This document shows positions 12,001 to 23,300 of a DNA stretch of 64,000 bases, in pieces (the stretch's first letter is position 1; each line of letters starts with the position of its first letter). A program made the translations under genes and the position numbers. The DNA comes from Climacium dendroides (taxonomy: Eukaryota; Streptophyta; Bryopsida; Hypnales; Climaciaceae). A model generated the notes under the pieces. That model did no database searches. It was not told where the DNA came from and worked only from the letters and a program-made list of their open reading frames with translations. Location: NCBI GenBank assembly GCA_950106755.1, contig OX467083.1, positions 21,199,029 to 21,263,028 on the forward strand. Reading direction: 5' to 3'.

Positions 12001-15000
12001 ATAGCCCTGAACAGATACGCAACAAATACCAGTTCAAGAACGACTCGGGCACTAGGGTGCAATCAGAAGTCGTCCATCCATCCTACCAACTCTCCACTTG
12101 ACAACGAGACCTCCCCTCAGCAAAGATGCATCCAATGTGAAAATGTGGCCTGAAAGGTGCACAAAGCACGATAGAGGCGCAATCACCTTGACAACGGTGT
12201 CGCCAAGATGAGCTTCAGCGACGTCACAGAGCTTGCCGATGATGGCGTCCGCAGAATGAGTGCCGTCAGCAGTTCCATACTCTCCTAATACCCAGCACAC
12301 AACCTGACGGGTACAAAACAGCGAAACAAAATCAGAGGCAAGTAGTTGCGCACAGAAACGTCCTGCCAACGCACTCAGGCTTCTTGCCTCACACTGTAGG
12401 TTGCAGGACGCATTGGTCCGTGTCTCTAAGGTGTGCACAAGGCAAGTCAAAGCACAACAGTAAACCGTACAAACTATGTCGATGGAGGGTTTCGTGTCCT
12501 CTTCCACGCAGAGATAAGTAAGAAATCCAACAGCTAGTCTACACACTACTGTTATATTCTAATAACTAAATTTGAAGTCACACAGTTCTCTCTCCTCTGA
12601 AATAACGAATATCCTACACTTTGAACCAGGGTTCATGGGAGAGAAAAGCAAATCGTAACATCTGCTCTGTGTTAGTTTCTGGGGCGAAACTATTAGGAGA
12701 ACAAGGAAACGAGACCCAGCGCAATCAACCTGAAGAAGGATCGATGGCAGTTTCGGTTCCTTGAGCAATTGCAAATACGACTCCACCTGCATGGTCGAAC
12801 AATTTCACAAATAAAAACGAGGAGACGAGATATATTCAGCTGCCTAGGACACACCAAGTTGCACAAGGGGATGGAAAACTCGACAACGCTCCAAGAAAAC
12901 ACACAATAAGCCCAAAACAAGGAACACGCCGGGACCGAAACGTGGAGATGCAGGGTACTAGTAAACAAAACAACATCGAGAGAATGACAAAACACACCAA
13001 TAGTTACAAAAGGAAAGATAAAGGGATACGGAAGACCTAATCATCGATCTAAAATACAGCCCCGTCTTGTTTTCGGTGGCACAGCTGCAGAATACTCAAA
13101 CACCACTCGACAGAAGAAAACCATTCATGCACGAGAAAGACTTCCGGAGGACAAAGCCCATCGACACGTGAACTGCACCGACATGGACGAGGGAAAACAA
13201 TTGGATCCAATGAGACCTAAAGCGACTGACTGCCAAAAAAGTCAACTTCCAGCTACCACACAAAGGGAAGAGAAATGTACAGCAGAGGATCGGAGAAGAG
13301 AATCCGCTTCCACGTCGTCCTCACCCGCGCCTTTCGCAAGAAGACGCATAAGGTCATGTGCAACTTTCGCAGGCACCAAGTCGCCGGCGAGCTCAAAAAC
13401 CTGGTTCATGGTCTGGTGCGGCCACCGGTCCAAACGAGCCGTTAGTCACAACGAACTGGGGTCAACTCAGACCTCGCACAGCAGATGACAACTTCACAGG
13501 AAATGCCGAACTCGAAATCAGGTCCTCAGCTTCGAAGCAAACATTCAGAGGCGAAGGAAGTCCGGCCATGCAGAGCTCATACCTGGATGAACCAGTGATT
13601 ACTGGGTGCAAATCTCTCCGCCAGTTCAATGATGCGACCGGCAATCTCGGTCTTGTTATGGGCATCACTCAAAGTCCGCATATAACTGATCATGCGGTCC
13701 ACTATCACTTCCACATTCGTGGACTTGGTCATTTTATACAAGAGATCCAGGGTCTTCCGCTTCAACGTGTCATCTTGGTCCTTCAAAGAGGCAACAGAAA
13801 ACAAGATCAAATTCACCATCAACGTTCCACGGAATCAAGAAAAGCGTAGCCTCACGCAGGAAAACGCAAGTCCAAAAATGCTATTTAGCCAGCATCGTTC
13901 CAGCACCTTCAAAAAACCAGTAGCTCGGCGACCATACCTCAAGACAATCGATCACAGCCAACTGGTGTTGCTCAGCGAAGTCGGGATTGATTTGAATGAC
14001 GCGTCCCAGGGCGTCGATGCCCATATACTTGAAGTTGTGATTGTCACTCTGACCACCAGGAGAATATTCAAGAACACGATACAGCATTGTAGGCTATGGG
14101 ACGAGGGGTCTGTGGAGAGGGGACACGTAATGAAAAGATCACGGCCAACTGCTCACCTGCGGACTGAAAAATGGAGCCAGAAGCAAGTGCTACACTAAAC
14201 TAGCGAACCGAAAAGTGAAACGGGGGGCCGCAAGAATGATTAAAGCCAGCCGTCCAAAACCTTGCAATGGACTTGTACACACTGAGATTGGTCCACGGCA
14301 GAAGCACCCAAACCCCACCGAACATTCACTACACAAACACGCTGGGCAACAGGAAGTCAGCAAAGCCAAGCTCACCTTCAGGAATCGAGACGTGATGTCA
14401 GCAGCCAGACCAAGAAGCTTGGGATTCGCAACGATGGCAGTAATGGTACAGATGCACTCGTACCGGATGGCATTGCTGATATTGGAAGCGGGTTCACTTT
14501 TAGCGGGCTCACTTCGCTTCAGAACCTCCAACAACACACTGTACATGTTCTCACTGCTCACCCTGTCGCCTTCCCCCAGCAAGGCCAAGATCTTCAAGAT
14601 CTTGATCTGCACCCAACCGGCATAGGAAAGTCAGGGACTACGATGAACTACAACACTCCACTTCACGGACCACAAAGAAGCGTGCCCACGACGTGGACAC
14701 ATCAACACCCATTCACTGGAACCACAACTCCGTTCGAGTCCGAACTCGATGGGACCGAGCCATTGGAAACCGGGAGACCCGACAAACATGGAACGAAAAC
14801 AGCGCCTGACTGGAGAAAGGTGAAGAAAAAGGAGACACACTCAGCACCTGTATGAAAGGAGCTGGAGTGCGATGGTAGTCATAAGCCTTGTGGAGACGGT
14901 GCTCGACTACTTGCTTGAGAATGCTCACAAAACTAGCTGTCAGGTGCTTGAATGACTTCACATCAGAGGACACCAAGTCAAGGAGGGCACACAGAGCTGC

Positions 15001-16199
15001 ACTCATCACACTGGGGTCCTTGTCACACAGGATCTGCAGCAGCAACAGGCAAGGGAATGCTGTTAATCCCCGGGTCGCAAAAAGTCGGACACAAAATCAG
15101 ACAGCGGGGACTGCAAGAATGCAAAACACTGGAGAAGGAAGATCCAACCAACTCCAACGGATTCAGCCTTCCCACCCACCTGACGAAACTTGGTGAGCAG
15201 ATGAGCCACCGAACTCGGAGACCGTTGGTGGAACCGGTGCAAAGCCATCACGGCCTTCTTCCGCACGTGTTCCTTCGGGTGACCCAACAAATCCACAACT
15301 TGCGGTAACACGGCGGGGATGGTCTCCTCATTGATCAGCTTGCACACGGCCGTAAGAGCAGCAGAAACAACAAGGAAATTATCCGACTTCAAATCCTTCT
15401 GGATGGTGTTCACGATCAGGATGATCAGGTCGTGATCTTCGTTCAGAAACAAAGTCGTCGCAAGATAGCCGCTCTTCTTACACAAAAGATTGTCATCATG
15501 AGTCATCTTCACAGCATAGATGTACCCGAACGACGCGTCATGGCCCAGCATCTCCACGTAAACCAGACGAATAATGTACTCCTTCATTTTCTTGCGAGGG
15601 ACATCGGGTTCCATGATGCGTTTCTTAAGCAATTCAATCTCCGACAACACGATTCTCTCCTCCTCCGCCTTCGACTTCGCTTCTCCTATGGCCTTCACAA
15701 GATCAATAAAGTCTTTCGAAGAACCTTGACTGCCCATGGCCAGCTCTTTTCCTATGGTCTTCAGCTGATCAATCGTCCCGGAAGACCTGCTATTCACAGG
15801 CGACAGAAACACAAAGCCATCTAAACACTCGGACACAGACTACGAAGCACACTGGCTGCAGATAAGACGGTTGGAAAAGGAAATACAGATACCAACCTGA
15901 AATCTAAAATCCGCAGTTCAAAGACCCAGTGATGGTCATTCAAGAGTCACAAATAACAGGAAAACTCAAAGCGTGACGAAGTAAAACACACATCTGAACC
16001 ACTGGTGGCCCACATGAAAGCACAGACATACACAGCACAACATCCTCACAAAAACTGCCACAACCGAACTCGACTCAGGAACAAAAACCCGAAAGGCATT
16101 GCGCGGACTTCATAACTGACGCACTCAGAATGGACAGAGCGGACAAACTCACCCTTGCTTAAAGGCCTTCTTCACAATATCGTTCGCCCACGACTCCAT
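9098..16199 (-). CDS. AP4E: AP-4 complex subunit epsilon
   Basis: Large subunit of the AP-4 adaptor, which sorts cargo at the trans-Golgi network. The coding exons, in order, are 16199-16153, 15786-15180, 15033-14848, 14606-14376, 14048-13938, 13780-13583, 13412-13281, 12786-12730, 12303-12187, 12006-11929, 11505-11362, 10751-10274 and 9822-9098. All are in phase with GT-AG introns and give 1036 aa (the Arabidopsis protein is about 940). Residues 1 to about 640 are the adaptin trunk, with blocks such as [52 protein letters not shown] and [11 protein letters not shown]. The rest is a Ser/Pro/Ala-rich hinge and tail with [16 protein letters not shown] at 898-900, a clathrin-box-like LLDLN at 972-976 and the plant-type terminus [11 protein letters not shown] further acceptor (TATTGCAG) lies 7 bases before the ATG, so a 5'-UTR intron is likely. 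Exon 10 is only 26 codons. Confidence 0.95.
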
Positions 16200-16657
16200 G
16201 GTGGCCCTGCAATACCCATAGATGACACCATCACCAACCACAAACACGGGCTAGTCGCTCGAGAAAATGAACTTGGGAGAAGATTAGTGACGGTAATGAG
16301 AGTCCGGACAGCAGCATTAGTGCAGAATCAAAAGAAATGAAAAATTCGGAGACATAGGCCAATTTACATGGTTCTCATGCTCTCTTTCAGGACATTATTG
16401 TTGGTGTTCTTTAAGCTTTCTCCCATCAGGTTGTTAATTCGACTTCATTCTGGAGGAACATTCAGGGTACTTTCGTCAGCTCGGACGGAACTCTTCCAAT
16501 TGCATTGGAAACTAGTCATCCGGAAGGGTTTCACGGAGGGCAAAACCTACTCTACAATCCGCAGTTAGTAATATGCAGTGCACTCAACGCGGAGCTCAAA
16601 AATGAAAACCTTCGTAACCCTGCCGTCACTACAAAAGAAGCTGATACACAGGCGCTT

Positions 16658-16744
16658 TCATTCTGCGGAAGTCTTGCTCGGCAGAGCGGAAGACGGAGGC
16701 TGTAATTTGCCAAGCTGATGACCTGAAGGACTGCAGCGATTCAT
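16658..16744 (-). CDS. Possible upstream ORF in the AP-4 leader
   Basis: A 28-codon frame starts ATGAATCGCTGCAGT, about 545 bases upstream of the AP-4 epsilon start. The homologous position in the opposite arm of the inverted repeat (20085-20129) has the same start and reads MNRCSQVGHSFGRL; this one reads MNRCSPSGHQLGKL and continues. A TCAG/GT splice-donor-like site interrupts both, so the peptide may not be made as drawn. Translation is unproven. Confidence 0.25.
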   Translation of the reverse strand: MNRCSPSGHQLGKLQPPSSALPSKTSAE

Positions 16745-17360
16745 GAGAACCCTCTACCACCGGATCGTGTCGAAGCTTCAAGGTGTTGATTTGATTTCGG
16801 ACGGAGATAGGTCAAGTTTGGGATCGAAATTCATAAGTACCTCTTCCTAGGTCAAGCCAAACGGCCAGACAAAAGAGCTCGCCACAACCGACACACACAC
16901 GTCCAGCGCCACCGCGGCTTGAAAATCTTCGCAGATATCTCGGCTAACGCCGCACCATGATCAACAGCTTCGGATTGCCTCCCGACACAGCCTCGCGGAT
17001 CCACCCGGAAGTTGCTATCACAAAACCAGCGACATTCACTACCCTGAAAGATGTTGTTCATTCATTTCACTCAGGACACGGATCACACCCCTACTGCACA
17101 CGAATGCAACTCCACGCAATCGCACGATCCCTCTTCCACCGTTTGGATGCTGAATGCTGAAACCCTAACTACGACACCACCATCATTCCAAAGAGCGGGA
17201 CCTGAATTCGTCTCCCCAGGTGGCATTACTTTCGAAACCTACAAAATCCGCGTCCTGAGCAATCCCGTCCGGATTCTGATTCACTCACCGCGGCGAAAAT
17301 CAGTCTGATCGCTGCGATCTCCAGCTCAAAATGGCACCGCAATTTCTAAACAAATCTGCT
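16690..17360 (-). repeat. Inverted repeat arm, left (AP-4 epsilon 5' region)
   Basis: This arm matches the reverse complement of 19465-20142 over its whole length, at a rough visual estimate of 65-75% identity with gaps. Anchors include CTGCAGCGATTCATGAGAAC, AGGTCAAGCCAAACGGCCAG, ATCTCGGCTA, CACAGCCTCGCGGAT, CACGAATGCAACTCCA, GAAACCCTAACTAC, GGTGGCATTACTTTCGAAA, CAATCCCGTCC and AGCTCAAAATGGCACCG. Each arm reads in the same sense towards its own gene, so they look like homologous promoters/leader exons. Confidence 0.85.
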
Positions 17361-19464
17361 CTGCTGCAGAACAAGGATGTAGGTCTCGTGGCATTTGGAG
17401 TCCTGTTTAGATCAGATTGTCTCCGGTTTCCGCCATGAATCCCGCAGTGTGCGACAGTGTTGAAATTGCGGACGTTTTCTCAGTTTAGCGATTCATTCCA
17501 CCGATTTGATTACAAAAAGATACTGACTTGCCGGGTGCATCTTTGTGCAAGCTCCACGGACACCACCATCAAGAATATTTGAAATCTCGGATATTAGTAG
17601 ATGCATCAGCCTGATAGATAGATGTTGGGGTGCGAGAGTGAGGAAGTCTGAAGATCGGGTCAAACACCTACTTTTCGTTGAGATGAAGAATTGTTCTCCG
17701 AAATATATATGTTCGAAGAACATGGGAGAACATTTCTCCATCTATACAAAGTCATTAGCGGTAGTCACACCTTCTTCACTCTAATTTCAATCTTCCCATT
17801 CTCGATCTTGAGAGAATGAGAATGTGGCACTTTCTTATTTGGTTTTGGTAGCTTGTGGAGGTTTCATTCTTTGGAGATTGACAATGGTCATTCTTTTCCT
17901 TAAGAGGTAAAAAGTGAACGTGAAGAAGATTTAATGAGTGAAGATTTCACCTGGCTTTTATTCTTTGGAGAAGGTGTGACTACCCCTATTTCAATGGTTG
18001 AGAATTAAGCTCACACAATTTTCAAGGAACTTTCAAGGAAGAAGTAAGCAAGGACAAAAAAAACTTCATTCTTCTCTTGAGTTTGTAAGTTCACGATATT
18101 AGTAGTGAAGATCATACTATTTTAGATAAATTCAATATAATAGGTTCATACTATTTCTACATTATTTTTATACTATTTCAAATATATAATGTTCTCGTCA
18201 TCTTACTTTCATCCAAGCTTCATTTCTATTCATCTAAATTAGTTCCAATGATTCACCCTAATTCATAAATTAAATATGCATCCAAATTAGTGAAAGAGGG
18301 ATCTCACACTAATTGAATTATTTTATGTGGAATATGTTCACATGTAAAGTTTAGAATCACTATGAGGGGTCTTTGAGTTTGAGTATTTTTTTTAAATCAC
18401 TATCATATATAACTTTATGATTGCTACAAAGTTAGATATGTCAAAGTTAGAGAGCTCCTTATTTAGGTAGCAACTCCAAAAAGAGATGTTTCTTGTTTTC
18501 AAATACTTAGAAAAGGACCTTGAATGAAAACTTCCAAGGCTCAAAACCACTACCACTTTCTAAAAGCAACCAATGAGAAACAAAATCACTACAAGAGAAA
18601 GGAGTGGTTTAAATATAATCTTAGGAGTATAGACTTAATAATAATGACTTTTTCAAGAGATTTATAATCAAATTTTACTAGAAATACATGTGTTTTCAAT
18701 AAAATTTTACTAAAAATCTCCTAAAAAGGTCATTACTATTAAGACTATATTCCTAGGATTATACTTGAAGCACCCCTTTCTCTTGTAGTGAATATTTTGT
18801 GCTTCAAGGTTGTTTATTTAACCTTTAAAAGGCCCTTGGGATTTTCTTCTATATGACTTGTATTTAACCTTGTAGCTCTTCAATTATGGTTTACTATATG
18901 AATTGTAATAAATTATTATTAACATACTATCATGATCATTAATTTACTTTATATTGAACAATATTTGGTCAAAAATATTTGGTCAAATACCACCATATTC
19001 ATAATATACTATACAGCTACAAAGGACTTTTAGGCCCTTCTAGGATTAAGTTATAAACCTTTCAATGTTTTCAATTTTTAAAATTTGTGAAATATTATTA
19101 GAATGCCCAATTATGAAACCACTTGGGGTGCATTTCTCTTCAGTTTGCTAATAAACTCATCAATTTTTTTTATTTTTTTACTTTTTCCAAATGAGAGAGT
19201 GAGTCTCGAAAAAGTGTCCGTCTTTTAACTTAGATGCTCCTACCTTATGAGTTATCGTGTCCACAGTTGGGAATCATCTACCGGTATGATGAACGATTCT
19301 CCTGCAGGTGGCGCACCCTCCATGCGCCTTCAATCTGAAAATCGATTGGACGCAATTGCCTGTGCATAGTGGTCGTCGGCCGAAGCTCGATCTGAAGATG
19401 AGTCTGCGTGCCTTTAATCCGGCATTTCCTTCTTGTACTGTGCCGGCTCATCTTTTGGAGTTTC
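17361..19464. other. AT-rich spacer between the inverted repeat arms
   Basis: This spacer separates the divergent 5' regions of AP-4 epsilon and INTS8. It has no gene. It contains a small inverted repeat (GGTAGTCACACCTTCT at 17760 and AGAAGGTGTGACTACC ending near 17986, possibly a 0.23-kb MITE) and a CACTA-type MITE at 18587-18790. The composition is repeat-like, suggesting that insertions pushed two once-close divergent promoters apart. Confidence 0.5.
18587..18790. mobile_element. CACTA-type MITE with AAT target duplication
   Basis: A 204-base element whose left end CACTACAAGAGAAAGG is mirrored by CCTTTCTCTTGTAGTG at the right. The inverted termini extend for about 60 bases with a few mismatches. 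It is flanked on both sides by AAT (18584-18586 and 18791-18793), a 3-base target duplication as expected for CACTA (En/Spm) transposons, whose plant termini commonly begin CACTACAAGAAAA. It is non-coding and must be mobilised in trans. Confidence 0.9.
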
Positions 19465-20142
19465 TAGGACGTTTTTGGTGGAATTTCGGTGTCATTTTGA
19501 GCTAGAGGTTGCGGCGATGAATCGATTTTCTTGGAGTACAGGGAGTCGAATTTTGGACGGGATTGCCGAGGGTGTGGCTTTCGAAAGCAATGCCACTTAG
19601 GGGTGTCGAATTGTCGTTGCTTTTCTTTGAAATAGTTGTGGTCTTGTAGTTAGGGTTTCGGTTCTGAGGCAATCGGTGGTGGATGGAGGGTTGCGATTGC
19701 ATGAGGTTGCATTCGTGTCTGATAGGGTGATTTTCATTCGTAGCGTTTGGTGATATGAATGATTGGCATCTATTAGGTCAGCAATTGTACCTGATTTTGT
19801 ACGTGATTACGACTTAGGGTGTATCCGCGAGGCTGTGTTGGGAGGTGATTTGAATCTAGGCGATGACGGTGCGGCAAATCTAGCCGAGATTTGAGAAGGG
19901 TTTAAGACGCGGTTGAGATCGACGGGTGTGTGTTGGTTGCGGAGAGGTAGTTTGTCTGCCCGTTTGGCTTGACTTAGGGAGATGTACTTGTGAATTTCCA
20001 TCAAGAACTCAGCCTTTCTTTACAAGCCAGAACTAGAATAAAAAAAACTGAAGCGTGGACACGATCGGGCGGTAGAGAGTTCTCATGAATCGCTGCAGTC
20101 AGGTGGGTCATTCGTTTGGCAGATTGTAGCCTTCATCTTCAG
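19465..20142 (+). repeat. Inverted repeat arm, right (INTS8 5' region)
   Basis: This is the partner of the arm at 16690-17360. It lies directly upstream of INTS8 and contains GTTCTCATGAATCGCTGCAG, followed by CAGTCAG/GTGGGT, which resembles a splice donor. A 5'-UTR intron ending near TTCAG at about 20253 is plausible but unproven. On the minus strand both arms can be read in one frame with a shared IHKY(L/I)xL(G/S)QAKRxDK string, but no known protein matches. Confidence 0.85.
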
Positions 20143-20272
20143 CTATAACTTTTTTCTTGTAGTTTGGTTTCTTGAGTAGACTCTGAGCAGCACGAATTAC
20201 GAAGAATGAATGGGGCTGTCAATCAGCCTGTTTTGTAGTCATAGCAAGGTTCAGGAATTATCGAATCTTGAG

Positions 20273-20298
20273 GTAGGGTTTAGGGTTTAGGGTTTAGG
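20273..20298 (+). promoter_or_regulatory. Telo-box cluster in the INTS8 leader
   Basis: Three and a half copies of the plant telomere unit TTTAGGG (AAACCCTA on the other strand) end about 15 bases before the start codons. Such telo-boxes are common in leaders and promoters of plant housekeeping genes and are bound by TRB-type Myb proteins. The short length and genic position argue against a chromosome end. Confidence 0.8.
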
Positions 20299-20312
20299 AG
20301 GAAGAGGTGGCG

Positions 20313-23300
20313 ATGATGATGGCGGGGGAGCGCGACAGGGATCGAGGGCCGCGAGGGGACACGAGTGCTCCCACATCGTTATGGATAGACTATCTGTTGC
20401 TTCCGGAGAAGCTAGAGGAGCACCTGGCGGCCCTTGCAACAGGCAATGTGTTCAGCCCTTCCCCGGGGGAGCTTATCACCGTGTTTTTGGAGCAGGCGCT
20501 TCTCAGTCAAAAAGCCTCGTTGGGGTACTCCTTGCCTGGCATCGCCAAGGATGTACCCGATGCTTGGACGACCGTAACTAAAACAGCTGCACTGCTCTCT
20601 GAACGAGCGGCCCGAGTGGCGGTATCAGCAAATCTCTCACTGGAAGAAATCGAGGCCTGTATCAACTCCGCTCAGCATCAGTTTATGCTTCTGAAAGCTC
20701 TCGTGAAGCACGACAGACCTCGATTATTGATCCACGAATGCGATCTCAACCGATGGATGCTACGAAATGCCTTGCAATCTCATCCACTGGGATCTGCTGC
20801 TCCGAACGCGTCTCTGTCTGCTGGACCTCAAGCTGTTGTCTGGACATTGGGCGAAGACGTTCCTGTGGAAGCCCTGGACAATGGATGCTTGTCTGTTTCC
20901 GTTTCCAGGAACGGTGCTGTTAGGAGTCCATTAGAGGAGGAAAAGCTTGCAATCGAGTTTCTTCAGAATGTTCTATTGCATAGGGATGTCGTTTGTCCCA
21001 AAGGGACGTCTTCTGAGTGCAAACTGGCCACTATGGTTTCACAGGAACGGTCGGGTGGTGATATCTCAGAAGGTGCATTTTTGAGCCAAGGATATTGGTG
21101 CCAAATCATGCTGGACGTCGCGGAGGTGCACTTTATGAGAGGAAGAATCCATGTTGCGCATGAGCTCTTTACAAAATGTGCCGAATTGAACCAGCGTACC
21201 AGTGGGGCTGATAAGGCTGATGGGCAATTGAAAAGACTAGATAATGGCGGTGTGGCATCATCAGTGCCAATGCAGAAACTTTCGGGTTTCATAGTAGCCT
21301 GTCGAATGCTTCTGGGATTGCACCCAAGATCTAACGTCAGTGATGGAAGGCAGCGGGATTTGAACGAGATTGAACTCAAATCATCTTCCCTTCTTTCGCT
21401 TGGCGAGCTGTCTGTTTCTCAGAAGATGGTCATCGCTTGTGAACGAAGCAGGTACAATTTGAAACAGAATTCTGAAGCAGCTCAAAGAGCATCTGAGGAT
21501 GATGATTGTACAGTTCCACCGCCATACAAGAAACTCAAGTCATTTCACGATTCAGAGTATGAGAGGGTGACCAAGATAGAGGTTGCCGCTGGCGTTGACG
21601 TTTCGCTGGATCCCATGGCATCTTTCAAGGAGAAGTTTCTTGAGAGCATGGGTATGAGCGAATCTGCAGATGAATTACCAAATGCAGGAAGTGAACGGGA
21701 ATGCGCTCGATTGATTCAGAATGTAGTTGGTGACACTCTCGAAGGTCACTTGAAGAAGGGATATCGTCTCTCCCTAGCAAGGGATTCTGGCATTCCGGTG
21801 TCTATAAACTGCAAGCTTGTAGCATGTAACGTCGTCCGAGACATAGTTGAGAGAGCTCCAATGCAGTCATTTCTGCAATTCAGCAATGTGCTTCGTGATA
21901 GTGTAGAGGGTGTACATTTTTTGATGTCTCTCATGGCGGCAGTACAGAAAAGCGTCAACGAATCGGTCGTTGCGAATGGTTCTGTACCGGAGCCTCAACT
22001 GACTGAGCGGACATACGATAGACAAGGCTCTGAAAGAACATCGGCACGGAGTATCGGTGATAAGAAGAGCTTAAGTACATATATATCTGAATTCGCTATG
22101 TACGTATGTTGCATTTTGGATAGGGTGTGGTGTTGGGAAGCTGCCCTGGAGAACAACCTCATCAACCCTGTAGCCATTCCAAGACTCTTCTTCTCAGAAC
22201 CTGGTGTGATGGGAAGTGGAAAGTCCACACAGGAACTTTTGGCTGGTGCAAGGCCGGTAGCCCAATCATTAGGAAATGAGTTCGGGTTTGAGGTCATGAT
22301 GTGTGCACTTTTGACTACTGAGGATGTTTGGGAAATTGATAAACTTGTTTCAAAAGTCGACAGACTCAGTGAGGCGCTTAGGGGGAACGAGAGCTTAGAT
22401 TCCGTGGGGGCACATTCCGAAGTGAAAGCTGGCAACAATGGAACTGGCGTTAGGGTTCAAATCGCATTGGACATTGCCTCTATTTTACGTCGGCGTGCTT
22501 TCAATGCTTTGGACACTACCAATGAATTTTCAGTTGCCAGGAAGCTATACGAACTGGCAAAGACGATACACTCTGGAGATCATGACAGCGTGATGATGCT
22601 TTGGCTGTTGGATAAGGTGAGCTTGAAAGAGGGAGCATCGGTGAGTCTTGCAGGGGTGAAAGACATTGAGGGGGAGATCTCAATTGATTTAGGCGCACTT
22701 GAATACGTCCTTCTCAGTTTGATCGAGAAAGAGCTTTGGAACGACTTATCTGAGCTCTGTGAATGGGGTCTCTCGCTATTGAAGAAAGGAAAGAGTAGTG
22801 GAGGTGATGAAGGGCAAGGAACCGGCAGGGACATCTGGTGCAGGAGATGCGCCCAGATTCTGAAAGTAGCGACAGCATTGGCAGAGCTAATGCAGCTCTG
22901 CTCCGCCTTGCTACAAGCTCCCACGCACAATCACTACACGGAAGATGTGGCTCGCATGAGTTCTAAAGCCTCGCAACTTTTTGAGGAGTTATTAAGTTTC
23001 CTGGCGGGCGGTGATATAGAAGGATCCTCATCAATGGCAGAGGATGGGAGCCAATCTTGGTCGGCAGCACAACATAACCGAAAACCGCCATTGAACCCCA
23101 GTGTTCGGACAGTTCCTCTCATTTCGCAGCTTACGAACTCTCGGGTGCTGATGAATCTGGCGAGCTTGACGGCTGGCTGGCTGCACAGGTGCAACGTAGC
23201 GGGGCTCATACCGTGGCCTCTTCCTATGGAGAGATACGGAGCGTTGGCAACAGTCACATCCGGGGCTTCTGTGCCTCCTTCTCTTGGTGCTGGGGGATTC

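Noticed and set aside
20273..20298. Telomeric repeat suggesting a chromosome end or fusion
   Set aside because: There are fewer than four units, directly in a gene leader; plant telo-boxes explain it.
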